DNA of 58,324 nucleotides from Lyngbya sp. PCC 8106 (lineage in GTDB: Bacteria; Cyanobacteriota; Cyanobacteriia; Cyanobacteriales; Microcoleaceae). Below the pieces are notes generated by a model. The model was not told the DNA's origin. It saw only the letters and a list, made by a program, of their open reading frames with translations, and ran no database searches. The stretch is from positions 1-58,324 of the forward strand of contig NZ_AAVU01000044.1 of assembly GCF_000169095.1 (NCBI RefSeq). The letters run 5' to 3'. A program made the position numbers and the translations under genes. This document shows, one piece after another, positions 35,597 through 44,470 of this stretch (position 1 is its first letter; the number at the start of each line of letters is the position of its first letter).

Positions 35597-36016
35597 ATGG
35601 AAGAATTAAAGCATCTGGCAACTTGGGTCAAGGAACAACACGCCCCGGAGTATATTTTGACTTGGTTATTAAATCAGCCGGGAATTTGGTGGTCAAATGG
35701 AGAGGTTTACCAAGCCGCCTTACAAAAATCGGGCAAACGCCTCAAAGAATACGTCAAGAGCAGTAAACAAAGTGGCTTATTCCAAGGGATGGCTGATAAA
35801 ATTGTCAATGATGAAAGCTGGGATCAGATTGCCATCAGTCTCGCCAGAATTATTGCTGGCTATCAAGAGGAGTTAGGTAAACTTCAAGATCAAAATCGAT
35901 TGCGGATCGTCAGAAAGCCTGTCTCAAATGACCAGAATGCTAACTCTGATGATGCTTGGTCTGCCATAGGACTCCAACAACCCCTTCCCGATCCCGATTC
36001 TTTGACCGGACAGTAA
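35597..36016 (+). CDS. Conserved hypothetical cyanobacterial protein
   Basis: This 139-residue soluble protein has AGGAG about 10 bases before its ATG. The core (ILTWLLNQPGIWWSNGEVYQ, then IVNDESWDQIAISLARIIAG) looks like a helical domain and the last 25 residues look disordered. I do not recognise a named family, although the length and tryptophan-rich pattern look conserved. It is divergent from gnd across 192 bp and stands alone. Confidence 0.7.
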   Translation: MEELKHLATWVKEQHAPEYILTWLLNQPGIWWSNGEVYQAALQKSGKRLKEYVKSSKQSGLFQGMADKIVNDESWDQIAISLARIIAGYQEELGKLQDQNRLRIVRKPVSNDQNANSDDAWSAIGLQQPLPDPDSLTGQ

Positions 36017-36232
36017 GATCTATTTCTATTGAGACTATGATTTAAATGTCGAGCTTTTGTCTTCAGGGTTCATCTTTAGAGATGATTTCATGATTGGGAA
36101 GCTTTTATAGTAAGAGTCTTCTGCGAATCAATTTGTAACGATTGAGACAGAAATCAAATTATATAAAAGATTCCTTAATTGTGTTCTCAGTTTGAGCGGT
36201 GTAGATAAATAACAGAGGATAAGATTTTTGAG

Positions 36233-37138
36233 ATGAAATTTCCCAGGAAAAGCATCAAGCGAGTCAAAACTAAGACCCTGATTACAACCGCTAGTTTGTG
36301 GTTAATTTTAAGCAATTGTACACCTTCTACGCCGCCCCAATCTTCCGACCTTGGAAATAGTCCTTCCCCAATTGCTGATGCTCGTCAACGTCCCTCCGAC
36401 TCCCCTACACTTTGGTCAGATGGGTTTACAGAGGCTAATTGGCAACAGGCTTGGAATATTCGTTCCTATGGTTCCTGGGGGTTAGACGAAGTGGAAGTTA
36501 CCCCTGACCCGAGTGGCAAATTTTCCCACTTTCTCCGAGTTCGTTATCCCGCAGGTTCGGCGAGTCCCAGTGTTTCTCGTTCTCAAGGTGTTCCCCTCGG
36601 TGGAACCCAATTTTATGCGGACTTAGGCCTTCCCTCTCGTGATGCTTTACATTTAAGCTATTATCTTCGTTTTTCTGATGATTTTGACTTTGTAAAAGGG
36701 GGAAAACTCCCTGGACTGTTTGGCGGAAAATCAGTGAGTGGGGGTAATATTCCCGATGGAACTGACGGTTTTTCGACTCGGTTTATGTGGAGAAGACAAG
36801 GTGATGGAGAAGTTTATGCCTATCTTCCCACCAGCGAGAATTATGGAACTTCTATTGGTCGGGGTGCTTGGCAATTTCAAGCCGGAACTTGGTATCATGT
36901 CGAACAGGAAGTGATTTTAAATCAACCCGATCAAAAAGATGGTCAAATCCGAGTTTGGATTGATGGTAAAAAAGTATTAGACCGGGATGGTTTGCAGTTT
37001 AGAACAACCGATAAACTGAAAATAGAAGGAATTTTCTTCTCAACTTTTTTTGGTGGAGGCGATCCCTCTTGGTCTACTCCCAAAGATGTGTATGCAGACT
37101 TTGCTGAGTTTTCGGTTTCTCCCGTTCAGACGGAGTAA
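36233..37138 (+). CDS. Secreted polysaccharide lyase-like protein (PL14-type fold)
   Basis: This 301-residue protein has an N-terminal hydrophobic segment (TLITTASLWLILSNC). Cys29 could be a lipid-modified cysteine, although Asn before it is unusual for a lipobox. The mature part matches the beta-jelly-roll pattern of polysaccharide lyase family 14: LSYYLRFSDDFDFVKGGKLP, GLFGG, FSTRFMWRRQGDGEVYAYL and VWIDGKKVLDRDGLQFR. PL14 enzymes include alginate and glucuronan lyases. It lies about 1.6 kb beyond the end of an Alg8-like synthase gene (38747-40897), so a role in trimming or releasing that polymer is a reasonable inference. Catalytic residues have not been checked by alignment. Confidence 0.7.
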   Translation: MKFPRKSIKRVKTKTLITTASLWLILSNCTPSTPPQSSDLGNSPSPIADARQRPSDSPTLWSDGFTEANWQQAWNIRSYGSWGLDEVEVTPDPSGKFSHFLRVRYPAGSASPSVSRSQGVPLGGTQFYADLGLPSRDALHLSYYLRFSDDFDFVKGGKLPGLFGGKSVSGGNIPDGTDGFSTRFMWRRQGDGEVYAYLPTSENYGTSIGRGAWQFQAGTWYHVEQEVILNQPDQKDGQIRVWIDGKKVLDRDGLQFRTTDKLKIEGIFFSTFFGGGDPSWSTPKDVYADFAEFSVSPVQTE

Positions 37139-37192
37139 TTATTACTCTTAATTCTTGTCATTCTGCACTATTTTTCTTGTCATTGTACGGGT

Positions 37193-38599
37193 TTAAATTT
37201 TACAAACATCTAATCTTTGTACAAGAGTAGAGAAAAAAGTTCCGATTCTTTCTCCTTGAAAAAAACGCTTAATTAGAGGTTGCATTGCAACAGCCGGAAG
37301 ATGTCCACGGGGGGCGGATTGAGAAAAATTCAGGTTGTCGTAGTTAAGTTCCCAAGCAAACCATCCTTTTTTGATAACATTTTCTTTTCGCCAACCGATA
37401 ACATCACCGAAGCGATCAAACGCTTTTTTGTCGTATTGACTCAACTTATTTCCCGTTTCAATATAAATTTCTTTTTGTACAGTAAAGCCAAATTTTCCGG
37501 CGGAATATTGTAGCCAAAGTTGATCGATGGTTCGCAGATGAGCGCAGGGAAAATCTTCTATACTTTGATTATTTAACCAGCCTTGTTGTTCGCGGTTGGC
37601 AACTTTTAGCATAATTTTCGCCGTTTCCTCATCGGCTTCTTTCCACTTTTTCGCCTTGAGAAGTTCAATGAGTTTGCTATAATAATTTCTCCCCGGTTCA
37701 TTCGGAATACTTTCAAAATCTTGTAAAACTTCTTGAACCGATTGATAGCGAATTTTAGCGTCTTTGCATAACATTTTATCCAACAATTCAATCAGTTCTT
37801 CGCTCACGGGATCGGCCAAATTTAGATAATTTTGCCAAATCCATGTTCCGGTTTCATCTTCTAATTCTAAAGGTGAAAGTCCGGTTAATAAATGAATACA
37901 AGTAATTCCCAAACTATAGATATCACTGGCAAAAGTTGCCCGACTATTTTCTTGAATTTGTTCCGGTGAAGCGTATTCAGGTGTACCAATAACTGTCATT
38001 TTCTCCGTTTTAGAAAGATTGGGAGAAATATACTTCGACGCGCCAAAATCCACCAATACCAGTTTATTATCAATACTCCGACGAATAATATTTTCCGGCT
38101 TAATATCCCGATGAATGACTTGATTTGTATGAACAAACTGCAACACGGGAAGCAAATCTGCTAACAGTTGTCGAATTTGAGTTTCGGTAAAAGCGCCGGA
38201 GATTTCTAACTCTTGCTGTAAATTATTACCATCAATAAACTCTTGAACTAAATATTGACGTTTGTCATCTTGAGCGGTAAAATAAGCATAAAGTTGGGGA
38301 ATTTGGGGATGTTGTCCTAAAAGCTTGAGTTGTCGTGCTTCTCGTTGAAACAGTTCGGTTGCTTTGTGTCGTGTTTCCGTTTCTTTAGCAACGGGAAGAA
38401 ACTGTTTAATCACACAAAAATCATCGAACTGATGCCGATCGATTGCCTTAAAAGTACGACCAAATCCCCCCTGTCCAATAATTTCAATCGCGATGTAACG
38501 CTCTGTCAAACGTAACTTTGAACCGCAATATTGACAGAATTTCGGGTCAGAATCGGATGGGTTCTCGTAGAGACAATCAGGATTGAGGCACTGGTACAT
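37193..38599 (-). CDS. Ser/Thr protein kinase with C-terminal GUN4 domain
   Basis: This 468-residue protein begins with a four-cysteine zinc ribbon (YQCLNPDCLYENP, KFCQYCGSKLR). A complete kinase domain follows (about 30-290), with GQGGFGRTFKAI, the lysine in CVIKQF, VIHRDIKPENII and LVDFGASKY. The last 160 residues match GUN4 (KKWKEADEETAKIMLKVA, GWLNNQSIEDFPCAHLRTID, LWLQYSAGKFGFTVQKEIY). In GUN4 this domain binds Mg-porphyrins and stimulates Mg-chelatase. Kinase-GUN4 fusions may sense tetrapyrroles. It lies directly downstream of the polysaccharide synthase gene, but a terminator separates them. Confidence 0.93.
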   Translation of the reverse strand: MYQCLNPDCLYENPSDSDPKFCQYCGSKLRLTERYIAIEIIGQGGFGRTFKAIDRHQFDDFCVIKQFLPVAKETETRHKATELFQREARQLKLLGQHPQIPQLYAYFTAQDDKRQYLVQEFIDGNNLQQELEISGAFTETQIRQLLADLLPVLQFVHTNQVIHRDIKPENIIRRSIDNKLVLVDFGASKYISPNLSKTEKMTVIGTPEYASPEQIQENSRATFASDIYSLGITCIHLLTGLSPLELEDETGTWIWQNYLNLADPVSEELIELLDKMLCKDAKIRYQSVQEVLQDFESIPNEPGRNYYSKLIELLKAKKWKEADEETAKIMLKVANREQQGWLNNQSIEDFPCAHLRTIDQLWLQYSAGKFGFTVQKEIYIETGNKLSQYDKKAFDRFGDVIGWRKENVIKKGWFAWELNYDNLNFSQSAPRGHLPAVAMQPLIKRFFQGERIGTFFSTLVQRLDVCKI

Positions 38600-38652
38600 C
38601 TGAGATTAACGGATCAATGTCTATCTTCTAGGGTACACTAATCTAGCCTCTA

Positions 38653-38686
38653 AAAAACAGAAATAGGATGAGCAGTCCCCATCCTA
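38653..38686 (-). terminator. Terminator of the polysaccharide synthase operon
   Basis: On the minus strand TAGGATG and CATCCTA form a 7-bp stem around a 9-nt loop, followed by TTTCTGTTTTTT. It lies 60 bp after the Alg8-like gene stop and just ahead of the GUN4-kinase gene. Confidence 0.65.
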
Positions 38687-38746
38687 CATCTAGCAATTGT
38701 TTATACTGGCTCGAGGCTTGTGCTAACCTAGCCCACAGAGATTGAG

Positions 38747-40897
38747 TTAATCATTGACCACAGAAACGCGCTCACCAGACACTTCGTTCAAGCTAATTGG
38801 AGACATTATCGTTCCGCGAACGGTAACATATTCAACGGTAACATTTTGAGTTTGATTGAGAATCACGGGATGTCCGTTTGTGGTTAAATTAATATCTCGA
38901 ATTGTCGAATTAATCGTCCGTTCTAAAGTCACACCATTAAGCTGAGATGCTGTTGCCAAATTGTTTTCAGAAACATTTCGTAAGGTAAATCCTCGCAATT
39001 GTACCCCAGAAATTTGATCGCTGATCTTACTCATTGGAGGCAATATTCGGAAAAAACTATCCTGTTGGGGCGTCTGAAAATGGGCTTGAATAATCGTCCG
39101 TTCCGCATCTTGTCCACGAATTATAGTCTGAGAACGAGTAATATTAATCGGTTGAAATAAATCAATTTCTCCTATCGGAAGATTGACTTGAACTTGACCT
39201 TCTGGGGGTAAATTATCAATTAAAGCTTGTAATTTTTGAGCATCATCTTGATGATCATTCGGATAAATACCGTGTTCGGTTGCATCAATAATTTGAGTGG
39301 TAACAATTGCAGGTGGAGTTTGATAATTATTCCACCAACTCGCCACATCTTCAAAGGGTGTTAAAACACCAAACCACCACCAAAGTAACGCCACAACAAA
39401 CGCCAGAATTTGAGAGACCAATAAAAACCGAGAGACAAAAACTTGGATCAATTTTGCTAACCCCTTAGATCCGGCTGTTACGGTTTGATTTCCTCGGTTT
39501 TGCCAACTTTGTTGTGCCATATTCATCTGATTCCAAACTTTAATCACAGCCGAACTCCACTGAGTCGCAACAAGAATCGGAAAATGAATCGGTTTAAGAT
39601 GAGAAGGGCGCCCAATAAAAATAATTAACAACATTAACGGACGACTAAAACAAACCCAAGATAAAATAATTCCAGCGAGTAACCAAGTCCCCGTCAACAG
39701 TGAAATTAACAGCAAACCCGGAGTAATCAACGAAGTCCACATACTAATGCGTTGATCGAGTAAACACCACCAGGGAAAGAAACCCACTGTACGAGGGCCA
39801 AGTCCAATCGCCCGTCCGTTACTGCGAAGCATATTTCCAAACCAACGCCGCATATTACTATAAGCACGTTTCAAGACATCACCGGAATGGGTTTCCAGGG
39901 AATTAACCATCACATCCGGTATATAAATCATCTCATAACGCCAACGTAACAGCGAAAACCAGGTGCTTTTGTCATCTCCTGAAAGAAACTTAAACCGTCC
40001 CCATAACCAATCATCAAGGGAGTCACTTTGTAGCTGATCGATAAACTGAAGATCGAAAGCGGCGCGAGAATGAAACAATGAAAATCGCCCCGTCAAACAT
40101 AACACTTTACGCGATAAAGAAAGAGAACACATTTGATAATGACGTTGGGCAAAGCGGAGATGAAACCATTCCGAGAAAATATAAGACCCCTTAACAATCG
40201 GCATTTCATCAGTTGTTAAAGCGCCCAGTTTCGGAAATAGTTTAAAGAACGGTAAACATCCTCGCAATGTTCCCGGACAGAGTTCACTATCCCCATCCAT
40301 TAAAGCGACAATAGTATCTTCCGGTAAACCATAGGTTCGCAACTCTCGCAAACCATCCGCCATGGCTTTACGTTTTCCTTCTTTTTGAGTGAGTAAATAG
40401 AGATTAATATGTTTTAAACCAGGGTCATGTTCTTCTAACACTTGACGAACGCCGGCATTTTCTTCATGACCACTACTATTAACCATTAAAGTAATAGGTT
40501 GAGAAAGAGTTTTTGCTTCTTCAGCAATCGCTTTAAAGACTCGTTCTGTGACCCACATTTTCTCTTTATAGGTGGGAACCATAAAGCACATATGAGGCAA
40601 ATCTTCAACAGGAATTTGTGCAGCTTTCTGACGCCAACGGGGAAAAATAACGTGCATAAATAGGCGACTGCGAACCACCTGTACCACAAACCAAGACCAA
40701 CGCCACAGTCCGAGCATTCCCATTCCGACAATACCTGAAAGTCCAGCTTTAGATAATTGAGCCGGATCTCGTAATAGAATTAAAGTCAGTAAACCAAAAG
40801 CCGAAATAATTAACATTCCGATCCAGGTCTGACTTTCAGGTTGATATTCAGGCTGATTGTCAGTATCTTCTTTGTCAGTGACCAATAGGTTTGTCAT
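38747..40897 (-). CDS. Alg8-like processive glycosyltransferase (GT2) fused to beta-helix domain
   Basis: This 716-residue membrane protein aligns by eye with Alg8, the mannuronan synthase of alginate. Shared segments include SEWFHLRFAQRHYQMCSLSL, LTGRFSLF, DSLDDWLWGRFKFLSGDDKS and NMRRWFGNMLRSNGRA. Two N-terminal helices (about 24-41 and 52-77) precede the GT2 domain with DGDS (201-204), GDD (307-309) and RRW (350-352). Further helices follow at about 385-435 and 489-513. Alg8 itself ends near here, but this protein continues for about 180 residues. That extension, with ITRSQTIIRGQDAERTIIQA, looks like a short right-handed parallel beta-helix on the periplasmic side. The partner gene lies 128 bp upstream in the same direction. 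Confidence 0.85.
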   Translation of the reverse strand: MTNLLVTDKEDTDNQPEYQPESQTWIGMLIISAFGLLTLILLRDPAQLSKAGLSGIVGMGMLGLWRWSWFVVQVVRSRLFMHVIFPRWRQKAAQIPVEDLPHMCFMVPTYKEKMWVTERVFKAIAEEAKTLSQPITLMVNSSGHEENAGVRQVLEEHDPGLKHINLYLLTQKEGKRKAMADGLRELRTYGLPEDTIVALMDGDSELCPGTLRGCLPFFKLFPKLGALTTDEMPIVKGSYIFSEWFHLRFAQRHYQMCSLSLSRKVLCLTGRFSLFHSRAAFDLQFIDQLQSDSLDDWLWGRFKFLSGDDKSTWFSLLRWRYEMIYIPDVMVNSLETHSGDVLKRAYSNMRRWFGNMLRSNGRAIGLGPRTVGFFPWWCLLDQRISMWTSLITPGLLLISLLTGTWLLAGIILSWVCFSRPLMLLIIFIGRPSHLKPIHFPILVATQWSSAVIKVWNQMNMAQQSWQNRGNQTVTAGSKGLAKLIQVFVSRFLLVSQILAFVVALLWWWFGVLTPFEDVASWWNNYQTPPAIVTTQIIDATEHGIYPNDHQDDAQKLQALIDNLPPEGQVQVNLPIGEIDLFQPINITRSQTIIRGQDAERTIIQAHFQTPQQDSFFRILPPMSKISDQISGVQLRGFTLRNVSENNLATASQLNGVTLERTINSTIRDINLTTNGHPVILNQTQNVTVEYVTVRGTIMSPISLNEVSGERVSVVND

Positions 40898-41025
40898 AAT
40901 GACTAATGATTAAAAGGTTGTAGTAATCTGTGAAAAGGTTTAGAGGGCGTTAAATGAAGCAAATTTGATTATTTGTCGTTAATTTAATGCGTAAATAATC
41001 ACGCCCTTTTGTCGATTATTTTGAA

Positions 41026-43848
41026 TTAGTTTTGCTCTTGGTCTTGAGGATGAACAACAATTTCCTCTGGAGCTTTTGGAGGGGAATTAAACCGGGAAAA
41101 TTGATTCATAATCATTGCCGGAAACTGACTAACCCCTGCAAATACCGTTGTAAGTTGAGGGTTAAATTGACGAGCAAAAGTAATTTGTGCAACTTGTCCA
41201 AGTCCGCACAATTGTTGAGGTTGATTTCCATTCTGATGCGGCGGAATTTTCACCGTCACCCGCTTTAAAAAGGACTCATCCATCAGTTCAGCCGGAATGG
41301 TGGGAGAGAGGGCTTGAACTTGCATCCGTCGCCCTTGTTTATCGATATCAGCAAAACTTCCGGTTTGCGATGCAGTGCTAATGACGCTAACGGGTTGAAT
41401 CAGATCAATTTCACCTTTTAAAATCTCAGAATTGTTAGCCAGTCGTACCTGAACAGATTTTTGGGTATCTAGACGACTCGCATCTTCAGCCGGAATTACG
41501 GCTTCCACCCACAAACTATTACAATCGAGTAAACTCAGAACAGCTTCAGATTTATTAACGAGTTCTCCTTTTTCTCGTTCAGTGCGGTAGACAACGCTGG
41601 TAAAGGGGGCTTTGAGTTGAGTTTTTAAAGGGGTAATCGTTTGTTGTTGGAGTTGTTGCTGGGCGATTTGTTCAGCTTGAATTTGCTGTTCTTGCTGTTG
41701 AACTTGCTGTTGGTGAAAAGCCAGTTGTTCTTCGTATCGTTGTTGTCGCTCTTGACGAATACGTTGAATATTGACTTGTTCTTGCTGCATCTGTGCCTGA
41801 CGTTGATTGTACAGGTTTTCAGCTAATGTTAATTGTTGCTCTAAGTTCGCCACTTCAGCCTGTAAAGTTCTGGCTTTCATCGACTCTTGTTCGAGTTCTT
41901 GTTCGAGTTGATCCGCTTCTTCGGCCAGAGCATTAGAATATTTATTATCGCTGGCTAAACCCATTTGAGAAGCGTTGTAAGTCACTTGCGCGGCTTTTAA
42001 CTGTTCTCTGGCTTGTTGAACTTCGGCTTGAGCAGTTTCCCAGGCGACTTGTAACTGATCAACTCGTTGAGAAGAAACAGCCCCTTCGAGTCGTAAGTCC
42101 CGGAAGCGTTCGTATTCGGTGCGAGCGAGTTTGGCGCTCGCGAGGGCTTTATCCAAGTCAGCTTGACTTTGAGGAACTTCTGTTGCACTAATACTGATTT
42201 CTACGGTGCGTAGTTGCTGGTATTTTTGTCTAATTTCTGCTAAACGAGTGCTTAAAGAAGCAACGGTTTGTTCACTGGCGCTGAGTTGGTTCTGGTTGGT
42301 TTGCAGTTCACCTTGCAATCGAACTATTTTTTGTTGAATATCGTAGGCTTGATCTTCGAGTTTTTCGTATTTTTTGGTATCGTCTAACAGGGTTTCATAG
42401 GTGGGAGGTTCGCTGTCAAAATCTAGTACAGAAATGGATTGATGTTCTGCTCGTTCCGGTTTTTGATAAAAGTTTTCTTCGTCGGGAATATGTTCAATAT
42501 GGGCTAAAATTTGATCGGCTTTGACTTGAACACCTGGACGTGCGTAAAATTCTCGGACATGACCGTAAAATGGCGATCGCAGTCTGACTAACCGACCGTT
42601 AACAACTCCGTGTTTAACGACGATATGAGACATCCGATGCCAAACTGAAGTGACTGCAATTCCCAAAGCCGCAATACTCACCCCGACAAAAGCTGTCCCC
42701 CAGAGTAACCGATTGACTGAGTTGGATTTTTGTTCAGGCGTTGCGTATTTTTTCGCCGGAGTATGGGGATGGGCTGGGGTTAACTCGGATTTAGAATCAT
42801 CGACTTTGCTGAGGGCTGATGAGGAGTTGGATGTCGATAATGCTGATGAAGCAGTTGGCGCAATGGCGGCTATGGGCGGAACTTCTGGCCTCGTTGCTGC
42901 GTCCGGTTTTTCTTCACAAACGGGTGCAGTTGCCCAGATATCGGTTTGACTTGGTTCAATTGAAGATTGTTTGCCGAGATGACTAACAGCTTCAGTGGGT
43001 TCTGAACCTTTAATGGCATCAGTTTCACCCTGATCAGCAAAGGGATTAACCCATGCTTGAAATTGTGGAGTATCATGGGGCAATTGCAACAGATTTCCTT
43101 GCAGGGCATCAAAGTTCATCCGTTCAACTAATTCTAGGGTTTGTTCGTCTTCAACGTATTTGACAACGACTTGACCCATTGTGTAGCTAATTTCTCGCAG
43201 TCGTTTGATCAGGGCGACACTTTCGGGGTTGGCTTTGATACTTCCTAGAAATTGATTATCGAGTTTAACGAGATCGACTGGGAGTTGTTTACACTGGGAG
43301 AGAGTGAGTTCCCGTCCAGTGAAGTTATCAATAACGACTAAACACCCCAACGCAGTAAGATTTTGGATGAAGGTGAGGGCAGTAATAAAGTGTTGAGCAA
43401 TTGTTGATTCGGTGAGTTCAAAGCATAAGCGTTTGGGATTGATTTGGGTTTCACTCAGCCAAGAATCGAGATCTTGAATTAGAGTAGAGTCTTCAAAAAC
43501 TAAACGGGATAAGTTAATAGAAAGATGCAGTTGCGGTTGGGAAACTAATTCATCGATTCCTTTATCGATGACATAGCGATCTAGTTGTGAGAGTAAACCC
43601 ATTTCTGCTAAAACAGGCATGAATTCATCCGGTAAATACACTTTTCCGGGGCAATCTCGCCATCGCAACAGAACTTCATTGTGTAAAACTTGATAACCAC
43701 TGACTTGATAAGTCGGTTGATACCAAAATTCAAATTGTCCGACTTCTATAGATTGTTCAAGACTATGACTTTTTTTGCGTCTGCTACTGTTAATTTTTTG
43801 ATCTTGAGATTGACTCGTAGACCAGGATAAATTAGAGGTCTGGTTCAT
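41026..43848 (-). CDS. Degenerate EAL domain fused to HlyD-type periplasmic arm (Alg44-like layout)
   Basis: This 940-residue protein has three parts. Residues about 30-270 form an EAL domain: EVLLRW at 58-63 replaces EALLRW, and LSINLS (Asn112), FELTES (Glu144) and VKLD (Lys195) are kept. The metal pair DD is DN (174-175), and the AEGVE glutamate is replaced by Lys230 (VVKYVED). It therefore probably binds c-di-GMP without cleaving it. A Ser/Ala/Pro linker leads to one membrane helix (about 381-401, LLWGTAFVGVSIAALGIAVT). The rest is an HlyD/MFP arm with a lipoyl half (LRSPFYGHVREFYARPGVQV), a long coiled coil (about 480-790) and a beta-barrel. Alg44 has the same layout with PilZ in place of EAL. 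Confidence 0.88.
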   Translation of the reverse strand: MNQTSNLSWSTSQSQDQKINSSRRKKSHSLEQSIEVGQFEFWYQPTYQVSGYQVLHNEVLLRWRDCPGKVYLPDEFMPVLAEMGLLSQLDRYVIDKGIDELVSQPQLHLSINLSRLVFEDSTLIQDLDSWLSETQINPKRLCFELTESTIAQHFITALTFIQNLTALGCLVVIDNFTGRELTLSQCKQLPVDLVKLDNQFLGSIKANPESVALIKRLREISYTMGQVVVKYVEDEQTLELVERMNFDALQGNLLQLPHDTPQFQAWVNPFADQGETDAIKGSEPTEAVSHLGKQSSIEPSQTDIWATAPVCEEKPDAATRPEVPPIAAIAPTASSALSTSNSSSALSKVDDSKSELTPAHPHTPAKKYATPEQKSNSVNRLLWGTAFVGVSIAALGIAVTSVWHRMSHIVVKHGVVNGRLVRLRSPFYGHVREFYARPGVQVKADQILAHIEHIPDEENFYQKPERAEHQSISVLDFDSEPPTYETLLDDTKKYEKLEDQAYDIQQKIVRLQGELQTNQNQLSASEQTVASLSTRLAEIRQKYQQLRTVEISISATEVPQSQADLDKALASAKLARTEYERFRDLRLEGAVSSQRVDQLQVAWETAQAEVQQAREQLKAAQVTYNASQMGLASDNKYSNALAEEADQLEQELEQESMKARTLQAEVANLEQQLTLAENLYNQRQAQMQQEQVNIQRIRQERQQRYEEQLAFHQQQVQQQEQQIQAEQIAQQQLQQQTITPLKTQLKAPFTSVVYRTEREKGELVNKSEAVLSLLDCNSLWVEAVIPAEDASRLDTQKSVQVRLANNSEILKGEIDLIQPVSVISTASQTGSFADIDKQGRRMQVQALSPTIPAELMDESFLKRVTVKIPPHQNGNQPQQLCGLGQVAQITFARQFNPQLTTVFAGVSQFPAMIMNQFSRFNSPPKAPEEIVVHPQDQEQN

Positions 43849-44046
43849 TGGTTTTCAGTGGTTTGGTAGACGTACAATCTCAACTGTAGAGATTAATCAG
43901 GAGTGCTATTGTTAAAGCTGATCTCTAGCTGACAAAAGCTGAAATAATTTTGGAGTTAACAGTTTCAGCACTCAATTTTTGGTTTCCCGTAAACTGAGAA
44001 AACTGTTATCTGTTTTCCAGGAAAAACTTTTAGTCAATTTTACACC

Positions 44047-44098
44047 CTGATTGATTGTTTGTTCACCCATACACCTGTTGGCAGTTGATCAGATCAAC
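44047..44098 (+). repeat. 52-bp direct repeat, copy 1
   Basis: It begins CTGATTGATTGTTTGTTCAC, continues CCATACACCTGTTGGC and ends in the palindrome AGTTGATCAGATCAAC. It is nearly identical to 44141-44192. Confidence 0.85.
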
Positions 44099-44140
44099 TC
44101 CCATCGATGAAAGACTATTGAGGTTCTGTTATTATCAACG

Positions 44141-44192
44141 CTGATTGATTGTTTGTTTACCCATCAACCCATTGGCAGTTGATAATATCAAC
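44141..44192 (+). repeat. 52-bp direct repeat, copy 2
   Basis: It begins CTGATTGATTGTTTGTTTAC, continues CCATCAACCCATTGGC and ends AGTTGATAATATCAAC. It starts 94 bp after copy 1 in the same orientation. The GTTGAT-N3-ATCAAC ends are palindromic and look like a dimer-binding site. Confidence 0.85.
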
Positions 44193-44470
44193 ATATCAAA
44201 GTTGATCCGGATAACTCAACTCCTTTATGTAAAGATCTGGAACATTTTATATAAAGATTGAGTAAAATATAATTTGATTGACTGAAGTTAAGCCAACAGG
44301 TTTTCGCAGAATATTAACAAAATGTAACTTTCAAGGTCTTGATCTAAATCTCACCCAAATTCTATTCTGGTGCGCTTCGATACAGTTTTTTTTCTCTATT
44401 TCATAAAAAATGAGAGACTGTAGAATCTATATAAACTGTCGGCCCAAGGTTTGAGGCGAGTGAACGAAAA

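Larger units (their letters stand above)
43849..44470. promoter_or_regulatory. Divergent control region of the EAL-HlyD and RCK channel genes
   Basis: These 622 bp contain no gene. They hold two 52-bp direct repeats (described separately) and several further GTTGAT/ATCAAC half-sites. CTTTATGTAAAG and TTTTATATAAAG stretches lie near 44224-44260. The length and repeat content suggest a complex promoter serving both directions. Confidence 0.55.

Noticed and set aside
35518..35766. 82-codon frame overlapping the 139-residue gene
   Set aside because: It runs through the ribosome binding site and start of the better-supported gene at 35597 in another frame.
44047..44192. Direct repeats considered as CRISPR
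   Set aside because: Only two copies of 52 bp with one 42-bp gap and no cas genes; a promoter-associated repeat is more likely.
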